NCBI RefSeq assembly: GCF_032922745.1
Contig: NZ_CP136693.1
Span: 434,001-498,000, forward strand
Source of the DNA: Marinobacter salarius
GTDB lineage: Bacteria; Pseudomonadota; Gammaproteobacteria; Pseudomonadales; Oleiphilaceae
DNA length: 64,000 nt
Direction of reading: 5' to 3'
Translations under genes and position numbers: made by a program
Notes under the pieces: generated by a model
Databases searched by the model: none
What the model was told of the DNA's origin: nothing
The model's input: the letters and a program-made list of their open reading frames with translations, nothing else
Shown here: in pieces, positions 34,922-44,266 of the stretch
How the letters are laid out: every line of letters starts with the position of its first letter
How positions within the stretch are numbered: the first letter of the stretch is position 1

Positions 34922-36205
34922 ATGGCGACTATAATGATGGTAATCATGATCGGGCTGCTGCTCCTGGGCTTCCCGATGATGGTTCCGCTGATTACCGGTG
35001 CGGTGGTCGGTTTTGTAATGATGTTTGATGGCTTCGGCCAGATGGGCACGTTCGTCCAGCAAATGATGGGAGGTATCCGCCCAGCCTCTTTGATTGCTGT
35101 GCCCATGTTCATTCTGGCGGCTGATATCATGACTCGCGGGCAGTCCGCCGACCGCCTTATCCATATGGTGATGGCCTTTATCGGGCATATCAAAGGTGGG
35201 CTGGCGATCAGTACAGCCACCTCGTGTACCCTCTTTGGTGCGGTATCCGGCTCCACCCAGGCGACGGTTGTGGCTGTTGGTTCTCCCTTGCGCCCCAAAC
35301 TGCTTAAAGCGGGCTATTCCGACTCGTTCTCACTGGCGCTGATCATCAATTCCAGTGACATTGCCTTTTTGATCCCCCCCAGTATCGGCTTCATTATCTA
35401 CGGGGTTATTTCCGGAACCTCCATTGCCGAACTGTTCATTGCAGGCATCGGCCCGGGCGTCATGATTCTGATGATGTTTTCAATCTACTGCCTGATCTAT
35501 GCATACATTAACAAGGTCCCCACCGAGGAAAGGGCCGGCTGGAGAGAACGGGGGGTCGCCGTCCGCGAAGCACTATGGCCTCTTTTCTTCCCGGTCATCA
35601 TTGTTGGTGGTATCTACGGCGGTATTTTCAGCCCTACGGAGGCCGCCGCTGTGTGCGTGCTGTACGCCTTCTTACTCGAATTCGTGGTGTTCCGCTCGCT
35701 GAAATTGCCGGATATCTATCGGATTGCCAAGTCCACCGGCCTGATTACCGCTGTGGTTTTCATACTGGTTGCCGTGGGCAACGGCTTTTCCTGGATTATC
35801 TCGTTTGCACAGATTCCACAAACAATACTGGAAGCAGTTGGCGTCAATGAAGCCGGCCCGGTAGGTGTCCTGATTGCGATCTGTATCGCCTTCTTTGTTG
35901 CCTGCATGTTTGTTGACCCGATCGTGGTGATACTGGTGCTGACGCCGATCTTTGCACCGGCGATCGAAGCCACCGGTCTGGACCCAGTGCTCGTCGGGGT
36001 TCTGATTACACTGCAGGTCGCCATAGGCTCTGCAACGCCACCCTTTGGTTGTGACATATTCACCGCCATCGCCATATTCAAGCGCCCATACTGGGAAGTA
36101 ATCCGTGGTACGCCACCGTTCGTCTTTATGCTGGTGGCAGCGGCCGGGCTGATCATCGCCTTCCCGCAAATTGCGCTGTTCCTTCGTGACGTTGCGTTCC
36201 GCTGA
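34922..36205 (+). CDS. teaC: TRAP transporter large permease TeaC (DctM family)
   Basis: A 427-residue DctM-type large subunit with about 12 membrane segments. It carries out sodium-coupled transport. Typical blocks are LLLLGFPMMVPLITGAVVGF, TATSCTLFGAVSGSTQATVV and 'CMFVDPIVVILVLTPIFAPAIEATGLDPVLVGVLI' in part. The ATG follows an AAGGAT ribosome site. It lies 33 bases after teaB and 33 before teaD, so one transcript is likely. Identity as the ectoine permease depends on teaA. Confidence 0.93.
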   Translation: MATIMMVIMIGLLLLGFPMMVPLITGAVVGFVMMFDGFGQMGTFVQQMMGGIRPASLIAVPMFILAADIMTRGQSADRLIHMVMAFIGHIKGGLAISTATSCTLFGAVSGSTQATVVAVGSPLRPKLLKAGYSDSFSLALIINSSDIAFLIPPSIGFIIYGVISGTSIAELFIAGIGPGVMILMMFSIYCLIYAYINKVPTEERAGWRERGVAVREALWPLFFPVIIVGGIYGGIFSPTEAAAVCVLYAFLLEFVVFRSLKLPDIYRIAKSTGLITAVVFILVAVGNGFSWIISFAQIPQTILEAVGVNEAGPVGVLIAICIAFFVACMFVDPIVVILVLTPIFAPAIEATGLDPVLVGVLITLQVAIGSATPPFGCDIFTAIAIFKRPYWEVIRGTPPFVFMLVAAAGLIIAFPQIALFLRDVAFR

Positions 36206-36238
36206 GGGATATAGAGACCGGACTTCAGGGAGAGTGAA

Positions 36239-36679
36239 ATGTTCAAGAAAATTCTGGTGGCCGTTGACGGTTCCAAGTCATCCTTCAAGGCCATGGACAA
36301 GGCCATTGAGCTACAAAAACTCATGGACACCGAGATCTATCTGATCTGTGTTTACAAGCATCACAGCCTGTTTGAGGCATCTCTGTCGATTGGCCGGCCC
36401 GATAGCATGGATATCCCTGACAAGGTGCTATCGGAATACGCCAAGGAGATCGTCAACCATGCCAAGGAAAAGGCCAAGGAAAAGGGGGCGGTAAAGGTTC
36501 GGGGCTTTGTTAAAGCCGGCCGTCCTTCCAGCGTGATCGTCAAGTTTGCCAAGGACAAGGAGGTAGACCTGATTGTGGTCGGTACCCGGGGCACTCACAG
36601 CGATAAAGAGGGCATGCTGCTTGGCAGCGTGTCCCACCGCGTCGCTTCCAAGGCGAAATGTCCGGTGCTGGTAGTTTAA
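36239..36679 (+). CDS. teaD: Universal stress protein TeaD, partner of the ectoine transporter
   Basis: A 146-residue single UspA domain. The ATP-binding loop VGTRGTHSDKEGMLLGSVS has one more residue between its Gly positions than the common G2xG9xGS motif. The N-terminus MFKKILVAVDGSKSSFKAM carries the standard DGS turn. In Halomonas elongata TeaD is encoded beside teaABC, binds ATP and lowers ectoine uptake activity, and the same role is likely here given synteny. The ribosome site AGGGAGAG precedes the ATG. The gene could be a general stress protein, but the position argues for a transporter regulator. Confidence 0.92.
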   Translation: MFKKILVAVDGSKSSFKAMDKAIELQKLMDTEIYLICVYKHHSLFEASLSIGRPDSMDIPDKVLSEYAKEIVNHAKEKAKEKGAVKVRGFVKAGRPSSVIVKFAKDKEVDLIVVGTRGTHSDKEGMLLGSVSHRVASKAKCPVLVV

Positions 36680-36702
36680 CGACAACTGTTTAAGGAAGAA
36701 CT

Positions 36703-38115
36703 ATGACCACTATCGTAGATTCGCTGAACTCCATTCTGTGGGGCTACGTTCTGGTCTACGGCCTGCTGGGCGTTGGTGTCTTTTTCACCATCCGTCTGGG
36801 TTTTCTGCAATTCCTCAATTTTGGGGAAATGATCCGCGCCATTCGTGGCTCCCGTGACAGCGATGTCCACGGTATATCGCCGTTCCAGGCCCTATGCACC
36901 AGCCTTGCCTCTCGCGTGGGCACCGGCAACCTCGCCGGTGTCGCGGTGGCCCTGTATCTTGGCGGTGCTGGCGCCATCTTCTGGATGTGGATGGTCGCCC
37001 TGGTCGGTATGGCAACCGGCTACGCGGAGAGCACGCTGGCACAGCTCTACAAGGTACGTGATGGCAAAGGCCAGTATCGGGGTGGGCCTGCGGTCTACAT
37101 AACCAAGGGCCTGAAGGCGCCGTGGGCGGGCAGTATTTTTGCCGTCTGCCTGATCCTGTCCTTCGGACTGGTCTTCAACGCTGTTCAGGCAAATTCCATT
37201 GCCGATGCCATGCAGGGTGCCTTTGGAGTGCCCAAGATTTGGGTTGGCATTGTGATCGCTGTTCTCGCGGGCATTGTCATCTTTGGTGGCCTGCGCTCCA
37301 TCGTCCGGTTCGCAGAACTGGTAGTGCCGCTGATGGCGGGTCTCTATGTGCTTATTGCTCTGGTGATTATGGCCATTAACATCACTGAAGTGCCGGGCGT
37401 GCTGATGACCATCGTAAAGAGCGCCTTCGGGCTGGAAGAAGCCGCCGGCGGCGCAGCGGGTTCCATTACCGCCGCCATGCTCAATGGTATCAAGCGCGGG
37501 CTGTTCTCCAACGAGGCCGGCATGGGCTCGGCGCCCAACATTGCGGCAACGGCCACACCAGCGCCCCACCACCCGTCATCCCAGGGATTGGTGCAGGCGT
37601 TTGGCGTGTTTGTCGACACCATCATTATCTGCACCGCAACAGCAGTGATGATTTTGCTCTCCGGCGTCATGGAACCGGGCTCCGGCATTACCGGAACCCA
37701 GCTTACCCAGGATGCCATGCAAAGCCACATTGGCGAGTCTGGCGCCTATTTCATCGCCATTGCCATCCTGTTCTTTGCATTCACGTCCATTGTCGCCAAC
37801 TACACCTACGCAGAGAATGCCCTGATTCACCTTGGCGGTGACAGTACCATCGCCATTACACTGCTTCGCTCTGCCGTCCTGGGGATGGTTGTATGGGGCA
37901 GTTACGAGGCGGTGGTGACTGTTTTCAACGCCGCTGACGCATCCATGGGTCTGATGGCAACCATCAACCTGATTGCCATTGTCATGCTTTCAGGTACGGT
38001 GGTGAAGCTGACAAAAGACTATCTTGCCCAGCGCAAACAGGGCGAGGTACCCCACTTCAAATCAAAAGACTACCCTGAGCTGCACGAAAAGATCGACGGC
38101 AACATCTGGCATTAG
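36703..38115 (+). CDS. Sodium:alanine/glycine symporter (AGCS family)
   Basis: A 470-residue membrane protein with about 11 hydrophobic segments. Family signatures are RVGTGNLAGVAVALYLGG, then FWMWMVALVGMATGYAEST and FSNEAGMGSAPNIAATATP, which line the Na+ and amino-acid sites. It begins 23 bases after teaD with an AAGGAAG ribosome site, so it may be cotranscribed with the tea operon and import an amino acid under the same conditions. Alanine and glycine are the usual substrates. It converges on a diguanylate cyclase gene with a 15-base gap. Confidence 0.93.
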   Translation: MTTIVDSLNSILWGYVLVYGLLGVGVFFTIRLGFLQFLNFGEMIRAIRGSRDSDVHGISPFQALCTSLASRVGTGNLAGVAVALYLGGAGAIFWMWMVALVGMATGYAESTLAQLYKVRDGKGQYRGGPAVYITKGLKAPWAGSIFAVCLILSFGLVFNAVQANSIADAMQGAFGVPKIWVGIVIAVLAGIVIFGGLRSIVRFAELVVPLMAGLYVLIALVIMAINITEVPGVLMTIVKSAFGLEEAAGGAAGSITAAMLNGIKRGLFSNEAGMGSAPNIAATATPAPHHPSSQGLVQAFGVFVDTIIICTATAVMILLSGVMEPGSGITGTQLTQDAMQSHIGESGAYFIAIAILFFAFTSIVANYTYAENALIHLGGDSTIAITLLRSAVLGMVVWGSYEAVVTVFNAADASMGLMATINLIAIVMLSGTVVKLTKDYLAQRKQGEVPHFKSKDYPELHEKIDGNIWH

Positions 38116-38130
38116 TACCCGTTCCGGCGC

Positions 38131-40404
38131 CTATGAAATTTCTACCCGGTCCCTGCCCGCCTCCTTGGCGCGGTAAAGGGCCCGGTCGGCAAGTCCCAGC
38201 AAGCTGTCTGGGGAATCGCTGCACTCGGGCCAGCTGGACACCCCCACCGATATGGTTACATGGCCCAACTCAAAGCCACCATGTTCCACCGGCATGGCAC
38301 GGACGGCATGGGCCAGTTCTCGCGCCTTATCGTAAGCGGCTTTTGCGGTGGAGCCAGCCATGATGATGACAAACTCCTCGCCTCCAAAACGACAGACCAC
38401 ATCGCTGTCGCGGAAATGCCGCGCCAACACACCGGCCACGGCTTTCAGAGCAGAATCGCCGGCTTCGTGGCCATGAGTGTCGTTAAAGCGTTTGAAATGA
38501 TCGATATCCACCATCAGCAGTGACAGCGGCTGGTCACCACGCAAGGCCACCGCCGACTCGTGCTCCAGAAGCTGATCAAAATAACGGCGATTCTTCAGGC
38601 CGGTGAGCGCATCCTCATACGAGTATTTCTGCAGTTCCTCCCGCAAGCTGATGCTTGAGAGCGCGATACCGATTTTCTGCACCCCCTGACTTAACGTCTG
38701 GAACAAGCGGGCCACGCCGTAATCCGTGCCGTCAGCCGCAAACTCGTCCGGCACTTCCACAAACAACAGCGCCATTGTCACCGCCCCCTCGGTTGCCGAC
38801 TGCAGATTGATCCACAAACACAATGACTCATCCTCGTCCTTCTGCCACCCGGACCAGGACTGATCCAGGTCCTGAACATGGCGGGCCGGTATCTGGCTAT
38901 GGGGCGGCGGGCCCTCAGGAGTTTCGATGCGCAATGGTGATTCCGGTTCCCCGGCATACCCCCAGCGAGTCAACAGTTCATAGGCGCTGCCGTTTTCCAC
39001 ACGCTGATATAGCCTTCCCCGCAGAGGGCTGCACAGGTCAGGAAGTCGTCGCGCCAGGATATGGAACGTCTGGTTGAGGCTGATGCAATCCTGCAGCTCC
39101 CCGTTGATGTCGTTCAGAACACGGGTTTTTTCATTCTCGAACGTGAGCAGCCTCACCCTGGCCTGCTCACGGCGAGCCAACGATTCCGCCTTCTGGGTTC
39201 GCTCTGTTACCTGCTGCTCCAGCGACAGGTTCAACCGATGGAGCGCCTGTTGGGTTCGTGCATAATGCCAAAGGGAAATCATCACTACGGCCAGCGAGAA
39301 GACCAGCGTTCCCCAACTGACCGGTACCCGCCCCCAGGGCAGGACGCCGTGGGCAACGGCCATATCCACCACCAACAGGCTGCAGAACACGCCATAAGCG
39401 GCGAGGATGATCTGCTGTTCAATCTTCAGTTGTCTGAACCGCTTTACGACAACGACCGTGACGGTTGCAAGGGACGCTAACAGCAGCGCATCAAACGGCG
39501 GGTACGTTGATGACAGGTCAACCACACCCATTAATGCCAGCCCTATCGCCACTACCGCGTAGACAAGGTGAATCTTCCAGACCAGATTAATCAACCAGGG
39601 CCGGCGATCACTGAACCACTGCTCCAGCAACAATGCCATGGCCACCGGCAGCATGTAGTAGGAACCAGCGGCCAGATAGTCCCACATCATCGGCCGGTTC
39701 CAGATCAACTGACTAGCCTGGCTGTCGGACAGAAGTAGAACAGCGGACGACAAAGAGAACAGGGCAATACTGCCGAAACTCTTCTTTTCCGTTTGCAACA
39801 GGGCAAAAATCATCGCTAGCAGGGCAATCAGGGCTGAAAAGCCGGAAATGACCAGGGCTTCGAGGGAGTTTTTCACAATAAACAGAGTCAGGGCCGGGCG
39901 CTCCATGATGGAGACTTCACCCCAAAGACCAATGTCGGTGTAATCAGAGAAAATGCGAAAGTAGATCGGCTTGCCCTCAAACCCTTCGGGCAGTGGGATC
40001 GCGTGCCAGGGCCAACCTTCGAAACGCCCCCGGCCCTGATCATCAAACGTGCCGTACTGGTAGATGTTCTCACCGTCGAGCCAGACCTGAACAATCAGAT
40101 CGACACTGTAAATATACAGAACCGGCTCCCGCCACTCGCCCTCCGGAAGGGTGATGCGATACCACACATGTTCTTGTCCGTTGCGATCGGGCGGGTTGGA
40201 TGGAAAGCTGATAGCGTTCCATTGCCAAGAGTCCTGACCCAGTACCCACTCGGGCACCCCCTCCTCGGTCAATGGAGAATCGCCCCACCGATATTCCCAG
40301 CCCTCGTCCAGGTCCACTGCCGCATGCGCCGCCGAAGACACCAAAAAGCTCAAAGCGATCAGGAGCATCAGCCTTACGGCATTTAGGGGGTACAACATCT
40401 GCAT
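38131..40404 (-). CDS. Membrane diguanylate cyclase with 7TMR-DISM-like sensor
   Basis: A 757-residue cyclic di-GMP synthase. The signal peptide (about 1-28) is followed by a periplasmic jelly-roll region (LDEGWEYRWGDSPLT, HVWYRITLPEGEW, IYSVDLIVQVWLDGENIYQ), the carbohydrate/ligand-binding type seen in 7TMR-DISM proteins. About seven membrane segments follow (about 180-390), then a coiled-coil linker and a region of about 150 residues without a clear domain. The GGDEF domain has DALTGLKNRRYFD, DIDHFKRFNDTHGHEAGD and GGEEF at 674-678, with an RDSD I-site at 665-668. The ligand is unknown. The gene converges on the symporter gene, so no operon is evident. Confidence 0.9.
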   Translation of the reverse strand: MQMLYPLNAVRLMLLIALSFLVSSAAHAAVDLDEGWEYRWGDSPLTEEGVPEWVLGQDSWQWNAISFPSNPPDRNGQEHVWYRITLPEGEWREPVLYIYSVDLIVQVWLDGENIYQYGTFDDQGRGRFEGWPWHAIPLPEGFEGKPIYFRIFSDYTDIGLWGEVSIMERPALTLFIVKNSLEALVISGFSALIALLAMIFALLQTEKKSFGSIALFSLSSAVLLLSDSQASQLIWNRPMMWDYLAAGSYYMLPVAMALLLEQWFSDRRPWLINLVWKIHLVYAVVAIGLALMGVVDLSSTYPPFDALLLASLATVTVVVVKRFRQLKIEQQIILAAYGVFCSLLVVDMAVAHGVLPWGRVPVSWGTLVFSLAVVMISLWHYARTQQALHRLNLSLEQQVTERTQKAESLARREQARVRLLTFENEKTRVLNDINGELQDCISLNQTFHILARRLPDLCSPLRGRLYQRVENGSAYELLTRWGYAGEPESPLRIETPEGPPPHSQIPARHVQDLDQSWSGWQKDEDESLCLWINLQSATEGAVTMALLFVEVPDEFAADGTDYGVARLFQTLSQGVQKIGIALSSISLREELQKYSYEDALTGLKNRRYFDQLLEHESAVALRGDQPLSLLMVDIDHFKRFNDTHGHEAGDSALKAVAGVLARHFRDSDVVCRFGGEEFVIIMAGSTAKAAYDKARELAHAVRAMPVEHGGFELGHVTISVGVSSWPECSDSPDSLLGLADRALYRAKEAGRDRVEIS

Positions 40405-40611
40405 ACAGCGGGCTTACCTGTCGCCAAATAGTACAGTAGTACAATTATACAACATCTATGGGTTTAAACTCGCTCAGGCGCGCAATAAACACAAGCACTA
40501 ACTGCTCCTTTATACAACGATTTCAGCGCCCTTCGCCTATCCCCTGTCGCAAAACCGTCCAGCACTGGAAATGGGTTTCCGCCGAGGTACGCCAAGCGGT
40601 ACTCTAGGCCA

Positions 40612-41568
40612 ATGATCGATACCCACCCCACCTCGTTTAATGGCATAACACCCACTCCAGCCTGGGCTTTCCACCAGTATGAGCAGATCCGTCGCTGGCT
40701 GCCTGCGGGCCTGCCGACCTCAGAACAGCCTCGACCAGTCACGCTGGAGGATATGGCGCCGCTGGCGGACCGGTTCCAGGTATACGTGTTCGATGCCTTT
40801 GGGGTGCTGAATGCCGGACCCAGGGCCTTCCCCGCAGCCATTCAACGGTTTCGCGAGCTGCAACGAATGGGCAAACACGTCCAGATTCTCTCCAACGCGG
40901 CTACCGCCAGCCACGCCAGACTGGTGGAGAAGTATCGGCGCATGGGGTTCGACATCACGCCGGAACAGTTGATCTCCAGCCGCTGGTTGTTGGAGCAGTC
41001 TCTGTCCGACCGGGGACGCGAAGGCCTATGGGGTGTCATTGCCCCGGAGAATTCCGAACCGGACACGCTGCCGCTAGACTGGCAACCGGTGCGGCCCCCC
41101 GTCACGGAGCAACTGAAACGAAAACTGGATAGCTATGACGGCCTGATCATGCTCAGCAGCGAGGATTGGAACGAGAAGATGCAGGCGGCACTGGAGGCCA
41201 CACTGACAGAACGGCCGAGGCCACTGGAAATCGCCAATCCAGATCTGGTGGCCCCCCGCGGCGACTGCCTGACGCTGGAACCCGGATTCTTCGCCCACCG
41301 GGCCCGTGAGGCCAGCGGTGTCCAACCGCAGTTCTACGGCAAGCCCTATGCACCTGCTTTCCAGGCCGTGCTTGAGCGCTTCGCGGACGTGCCGCCGGGG
41401 CAGATACTCATGGTGGGCGACACCCTTCATACGGACATCCTGGGCGGGCAGAACGCCGGCATGAAAACCCTGCTGGTGACGACCGAGGGCTCCCTGCAGG
41501 ATATGGATATACCGCGCTGCATCGCGCAGTCTGGTATCGCGCCTGACTTTATCGCCCCGGAGATCTGA
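40612..41568 (+). CDS. HAD-IIA-type hydrolase (TIGR01459-like)
   Basis: A 318-residue HAD protein. Motif I is VYVFDAFGVLNAG, in which the second catalytic Asp (usual DxD) is Phe. The nearest HAD-IIA subgroup has an aromatic residue at that position too, as I recall, so this is likely a subfamily trait. Motif II is QILSNAATASHARL with its Ser/Thr, and motif IV is LMVGDTLHTDILGGQNAGM. Cap type C2a is expected. It probably acts on a nucleotide or sugar phosphate. The start ATG at 40612 has only a weak ribosome site, AGG, upstream. A 9-bp stem-loop overlaps the stop codon. Confidence 0.85.
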   Translation: MIDTHPTSFNGITPTPAWAFHQYEQIRRWLPAGLPTSEQPRPVTLEDMAPLADRFQVYVFDAFGVLNAGPRAFPAAIQRFRELQRMGKHVQILSNAATASHARLVEKYRRMGFDITPEQLISSRWLLEQSLSDRGREGLWGVIAPENSEPDTLPLDWQPVRPPVTEQLKRKLDSYDGLIMLSSEDWNEKMQAALEATLTERPRPLEIANPDLVAPRGDCLTLEPGFFAHRAREASGVQPQFYGKPYAPAFQAVLERFADVPPGQILMVGDTLHTDILGGQNAGMKTLLVTTEGSLQDMDIPRCIAQSGIAPDFIAPEI

Positions 41569-41579
41569 TTTCCGGGGCG
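41553..41579. repeat. Stem-loop between the HAD gene and potD
   Basis: CGCCCCGGA (41553-41561) and TCCGGGGCG (41571-41579) form a 9-bp stem with the stop codon of the HAD gene in the loop. It lies between two convergent genes and may act on both strands, but no T-run follows on either. Confidence 0.4.
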
Positions 41580-41598
41580 GATCAAGCCGTTTGCGGGT

Positions 41599-42642
41599 TT
41601 ACTGCCCGGACTTCAGCATTTCCCAGTATTTGGTATAGACCTGCATGGCATCGTCACCCACGTCCTTCTGGAACTCGGCGTTGGTCAGGTCTTCCGGTGT
41701 CGGGTAGCTGGTGCGGTCGTTGGCCACTTCATCGCTCAACAATTCGCGGGCCGCAAGGTTGGGCGTGGCATAGCCGATGTCTTCACTGATCAGCGCGGAG
41801 ATTTCCGGCCGCATGACAAAACTGATGAATTGATGGGCAGCGTCTGCATTCTCGGCGTTCTTGGGAATCACAAAGCTGTCGAGCCAGACAATGATGCCCT
41901 CTTCCGGATAGACGTATTCAAGGGACGGCATGTCCTCCTCACCCATCACGGCTTCACCATTCCAGATCATGCCGATGTCGGTCTCGCCTTCAAGATAGGG
42001 CATTCGCGGTGCATCCGAGTTGAAGGTACGCACCGCAGGCATCAGTTCGGTCAGCTTGTCATAAGCCGCCTCGATCTCTTCGGGATCGGTGCTGTTGCCA
42101 GAGTATCCGAGCACTCTCAGCCCGATGTGGAACACCTCGCGCATGTCGTTGGTGAGCATCACGCGGCCTTCGTATTTCTCGTCCCACAGATCCGACCAGG
42201 CCGTTACCTCTTCGCCCTCAACATCATTGGCATCGTAGGCCAGCCCTGTGGTGCCCCAGAGGTAGGGAACGCTGTATTGGTTTTCAGGGTCGATATCCAG
42301 GTTCGTCAGCTCGGGGTCGAGCTTTTCGAAGCCTTCCAGTTTCTCGTGGTTGATCTTTTCCAGCAGCCCTTCCTTACGCATTTTGTTGACGTAATAGGTG
42401 GAGGGCAGCGCCAGATCGTACTGGCCGCTGTCATCCAGAAGTTTCAGCCGCGCATACATAGCCTCATTGCTGTCATAGGTGGTGTAGACCACCTGGATAC
42501 CGGTTTCCTCCTCAAAGCGGTCCAATACCTCCTGGGGCATGTACTCAGACCAGTTGTAGAGGTTCAGTACCTGCGGCTCTTCCTGCGAGCTGCATCCGGT
42601 CAGGGTTGCAGCCATCAGGCCCGCCAACGCCAGTTTCTTCAT
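41599..42642 (-). CDS. potD: Polyamine (spermidine/putrescine) ABC transporter binding lipoprotein PotD/PotF type
   Basis: A 347-residue periplasmic binding protein. The N-terminal KKLALAGLMAATLTGCSSQ is a lipobox signal, so the protein is membrane-anchored. LNLYNWSEYMPQEVLDRFEE, then YDSNEAMYARLKL, is the PotD/PotF fold start, and the Asp/Trp residues that hold the polyamine are in 'LPSTYYVNKM' and 'LWGTTGLAYD' neighbourhoods. The ATG at 42642 is chosen for the AAGGAG site upstream and overlaps the potC stop (ATGA). An in-frame start 8 codons upstream has no ribosome site. It is the last gene of the pot operon, and whether it binds putrescine, spermidine or both cannot be read. Confidence 0.92.
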   Translation of the reverse strand: MKKLALAGLMAATLTGCSSQEEPQVLNLYNWSEYMPQEVLDRFEEETGIQVVYTTYDSNEAMYARLKLLDDSGQYDLALPSTYYVNKMRKEGLLEKINHEKLEGFEKLDPELTNLDIDPENQYSVPYLWGTTGLAYDANDVEGEEVTAWSDLWDEKYEGRVMLTNDMREVFHIGLRVLGYSGNSTDPEEIEAAYDKLTELMPAVRTFNSDAPRMPYLEGETDIGMIWNGEAVMGEEDMPSLEYVYPEEGIIVWLDSFVIPKNAENADAAHQFISFVMRPEISALISEDIGYATPNLAARELLSDEVANDRTSYPTPEDLTNAEFQKDVGDDAMQVYTKYWEMLKSGQ

Positions 42643-43409
42643 CGTTTGCTCCTTGTCAGTATCCATTGGGACAGCATCAACATTGCCAGGGAAAACACCA
42701 GCAGCAGGGTGCCCAGGGCATTCACTTCCGGCTTAAGGCCCACACGCACCATAGAGTAGATGCGAAGTGGCAGAATTTCATAGCTGGGACCACTCACAAA
42801 GGTGCTCACCACCACATCGTCCAGTGACAGGGTGAAGCCCAACAGCCATCCAGCCAGCAATGCTGGCATGATTACCGGAATCAGTACCGTGCGGGTCATG
42901 GTGAAATCATTGGCGCCCAAATCCCGCGCCGCTTCGGGCAGGCTTTCATCGAACCCGCTCAATCGTGCCATTACGGTGATCACCACAAATGGCAGGCAGA
43001 AGGTAACGTGGGCCAGCAGAAGAGAGACAAACCCCAGTTGCAGGCCCACCAACAGGAACAACGCCAGCAAAGAGATGGCCAATACAATCTCGGGCGACAT
43101 CATCACCACAAACAGCATCCCGCGCAGCACACGCTTGCCACGAAAGCGATACCGGTGAAGAGCCAACGCTGTCAGCGCGCCAATAATGGTCGATACCGTG
43201 GCCGCCGCCAGTGCCAGCCAGAGGGAATTCCACATGGCCTGGACCATGGCGTGGTTATTGAACAGCGACTCGTACCATTGCAGACTGAGCCCGCCCCAGC
43301 GGTAACCGGTGCGGGAACTGTTAAACGAAAACACCACCAGCACCAGGATCGGCAGGTAGAGCAACACATACACCAGGGTGAGATAGGTTTTCGGCAGCCA
43401 GCGATTCAT
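42639..43409 (-). CDS. potC: Polyamine ABC transporter permease PotC type
   Basis: A 256-residue permease with six hydrophobic segments and the EAA-type loop (LPEAARDLGANDFTMTRTVL) that contacts the ATPase. The N-terminus PKTYLTLVYVLLYLPILVL and the 'SFNSSRTGYRW' block are typical of PotC. It overlaps potB by 4 bp at its start and potD by 4 bp at its end. Confidence 0.92.
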   Translation of the reverse strand: MNRWLPKTYLTLVYVLLYLPILVLVVFSFNSSRTGYRWGGLSLQWYESLFNNHAMVQAMWNSLWLALAAATVSTIIGALTALALHRYRFRGKRVLRGMLFVVMMSPEIVLAISLLALFLLVGLQLGFVSLLLAHVTFCLPFVVITVMARLSGFDESLPEAARDLGANDFTMTRTVLIPVIMPALLAGWLLGFTLSLDDVVVSTFVSGPSYEILPLRIYSMVRVGLKPEVNALGTLLLVFSLAMLMLSQWILTRSKR

Positions 43410-44266
43410 GCCCTGGCCTCCTCACCGAGCCGCCGCTGGCTGAGCCGGTGCGCAAACAGCAGGACAGCCATGGCAACCGTCAACAGAATGCTGGCGGCGG
43501 CACCGAAGGGCCAGTCACGGGCGTCCAGGAACTGGTTCTTGATGACATTGCCGACCAGCAGATTGCGGGAACCACCCAGTATGTCCGCCACGAAGAACAG
43601 GCCCATGGCGGGCAACAGCACCAGCATCACGCCCGCCAGCACGCCCGGCAAGGTCAGGGGTATCGTCACGTGCAGGAACGTCGAAAGCTTGCCCGCTCCC
43701 AGGTCGTGCGAGGCCATCAGCAGCTCTTTCCTCAGGTCATCGAACACGGAGTACAGAGGCAGGATCATGAACGGCAGCAGCAGGTATACCAGCCCGATGA
43801 TCACAGCACCTTCGGTGTAGAGCATTCTCAGCGGCTCGTCGATCAGCCCCAACCCCATGAGTGCATTGTTGATCAGGCCGTTGGTGGCCAGCAGCAGTTT
43901 CAGGGCGTAGGTGCGCACCAGGGAATTGGTCCAGAAAGGCACAATCAACAGGAAAATCAGCAGCATCTGGCGCTGTTTGCCCAGGCCCGATAATGCCCAG
44001 GCAAAGGGATATCCTATCAGCAGGCAGAAGACGGTCGTCATGCCGGCCATGTAGAGGGAGTTCAGGAACACGTCCAGGTACAGCGGGTCGAACAACTGCC
44101 GGTAACTGTCCAGGTTCAGCGGCAACGAGAGGAAGGTGCCGGGGTCTCGTGTCATCACACTGGCCCCCACCACCAGTAGGTTCGGGGTGAGCACAAGAAG
44201 CAACAACCAGCCCCAGACCAGAATCAGCACTGCGGTTTTGAAGGGCTGCTGTAACACCCTATGCAT
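43406..44266 (-). CDS. potB: Polyamine ABC transporter permease PotB type
   Basis: A 286-residue permease of the PotB family. It has about six membrane segments, the '[19 protein letters not shown]' and '[20 protein letters not shown]' blocks, and the EAA-type loop [19 protein letters not shown]. It starts inside the end of potA (8-bp overlap) and overlaps potC by 4 bp. Together PotB and PotC form the transmembrane channel for the polyamine delivered by PotD. Confidence 0.92.
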   Translation of the reverse strand: MHRVLQQPFKTAVLILVWGWLLLLVLTPNLLVVGASVMTRDPGTFLSLPLNLDSYRQLFDPLYLDVFLNSLYMAGMTTVFCLLIGYPFAWALSGLGKQRQMLLIFLLIVPFWTNSLVRTYALKLLLATNGLINNALMGLGLIDEPLRMLYTEGAVIIGLVYLLLPFMILPLYSVFDDLRKELLMASHDLGAGKLSTFLHVTIPLTLPGVLAGVMLVLLPAMGLFFVADILGGSRNLLVGNVIKNQFLDARDWPFGAAASILLTVAMAVLLFAHRLSQRRLGEEARA

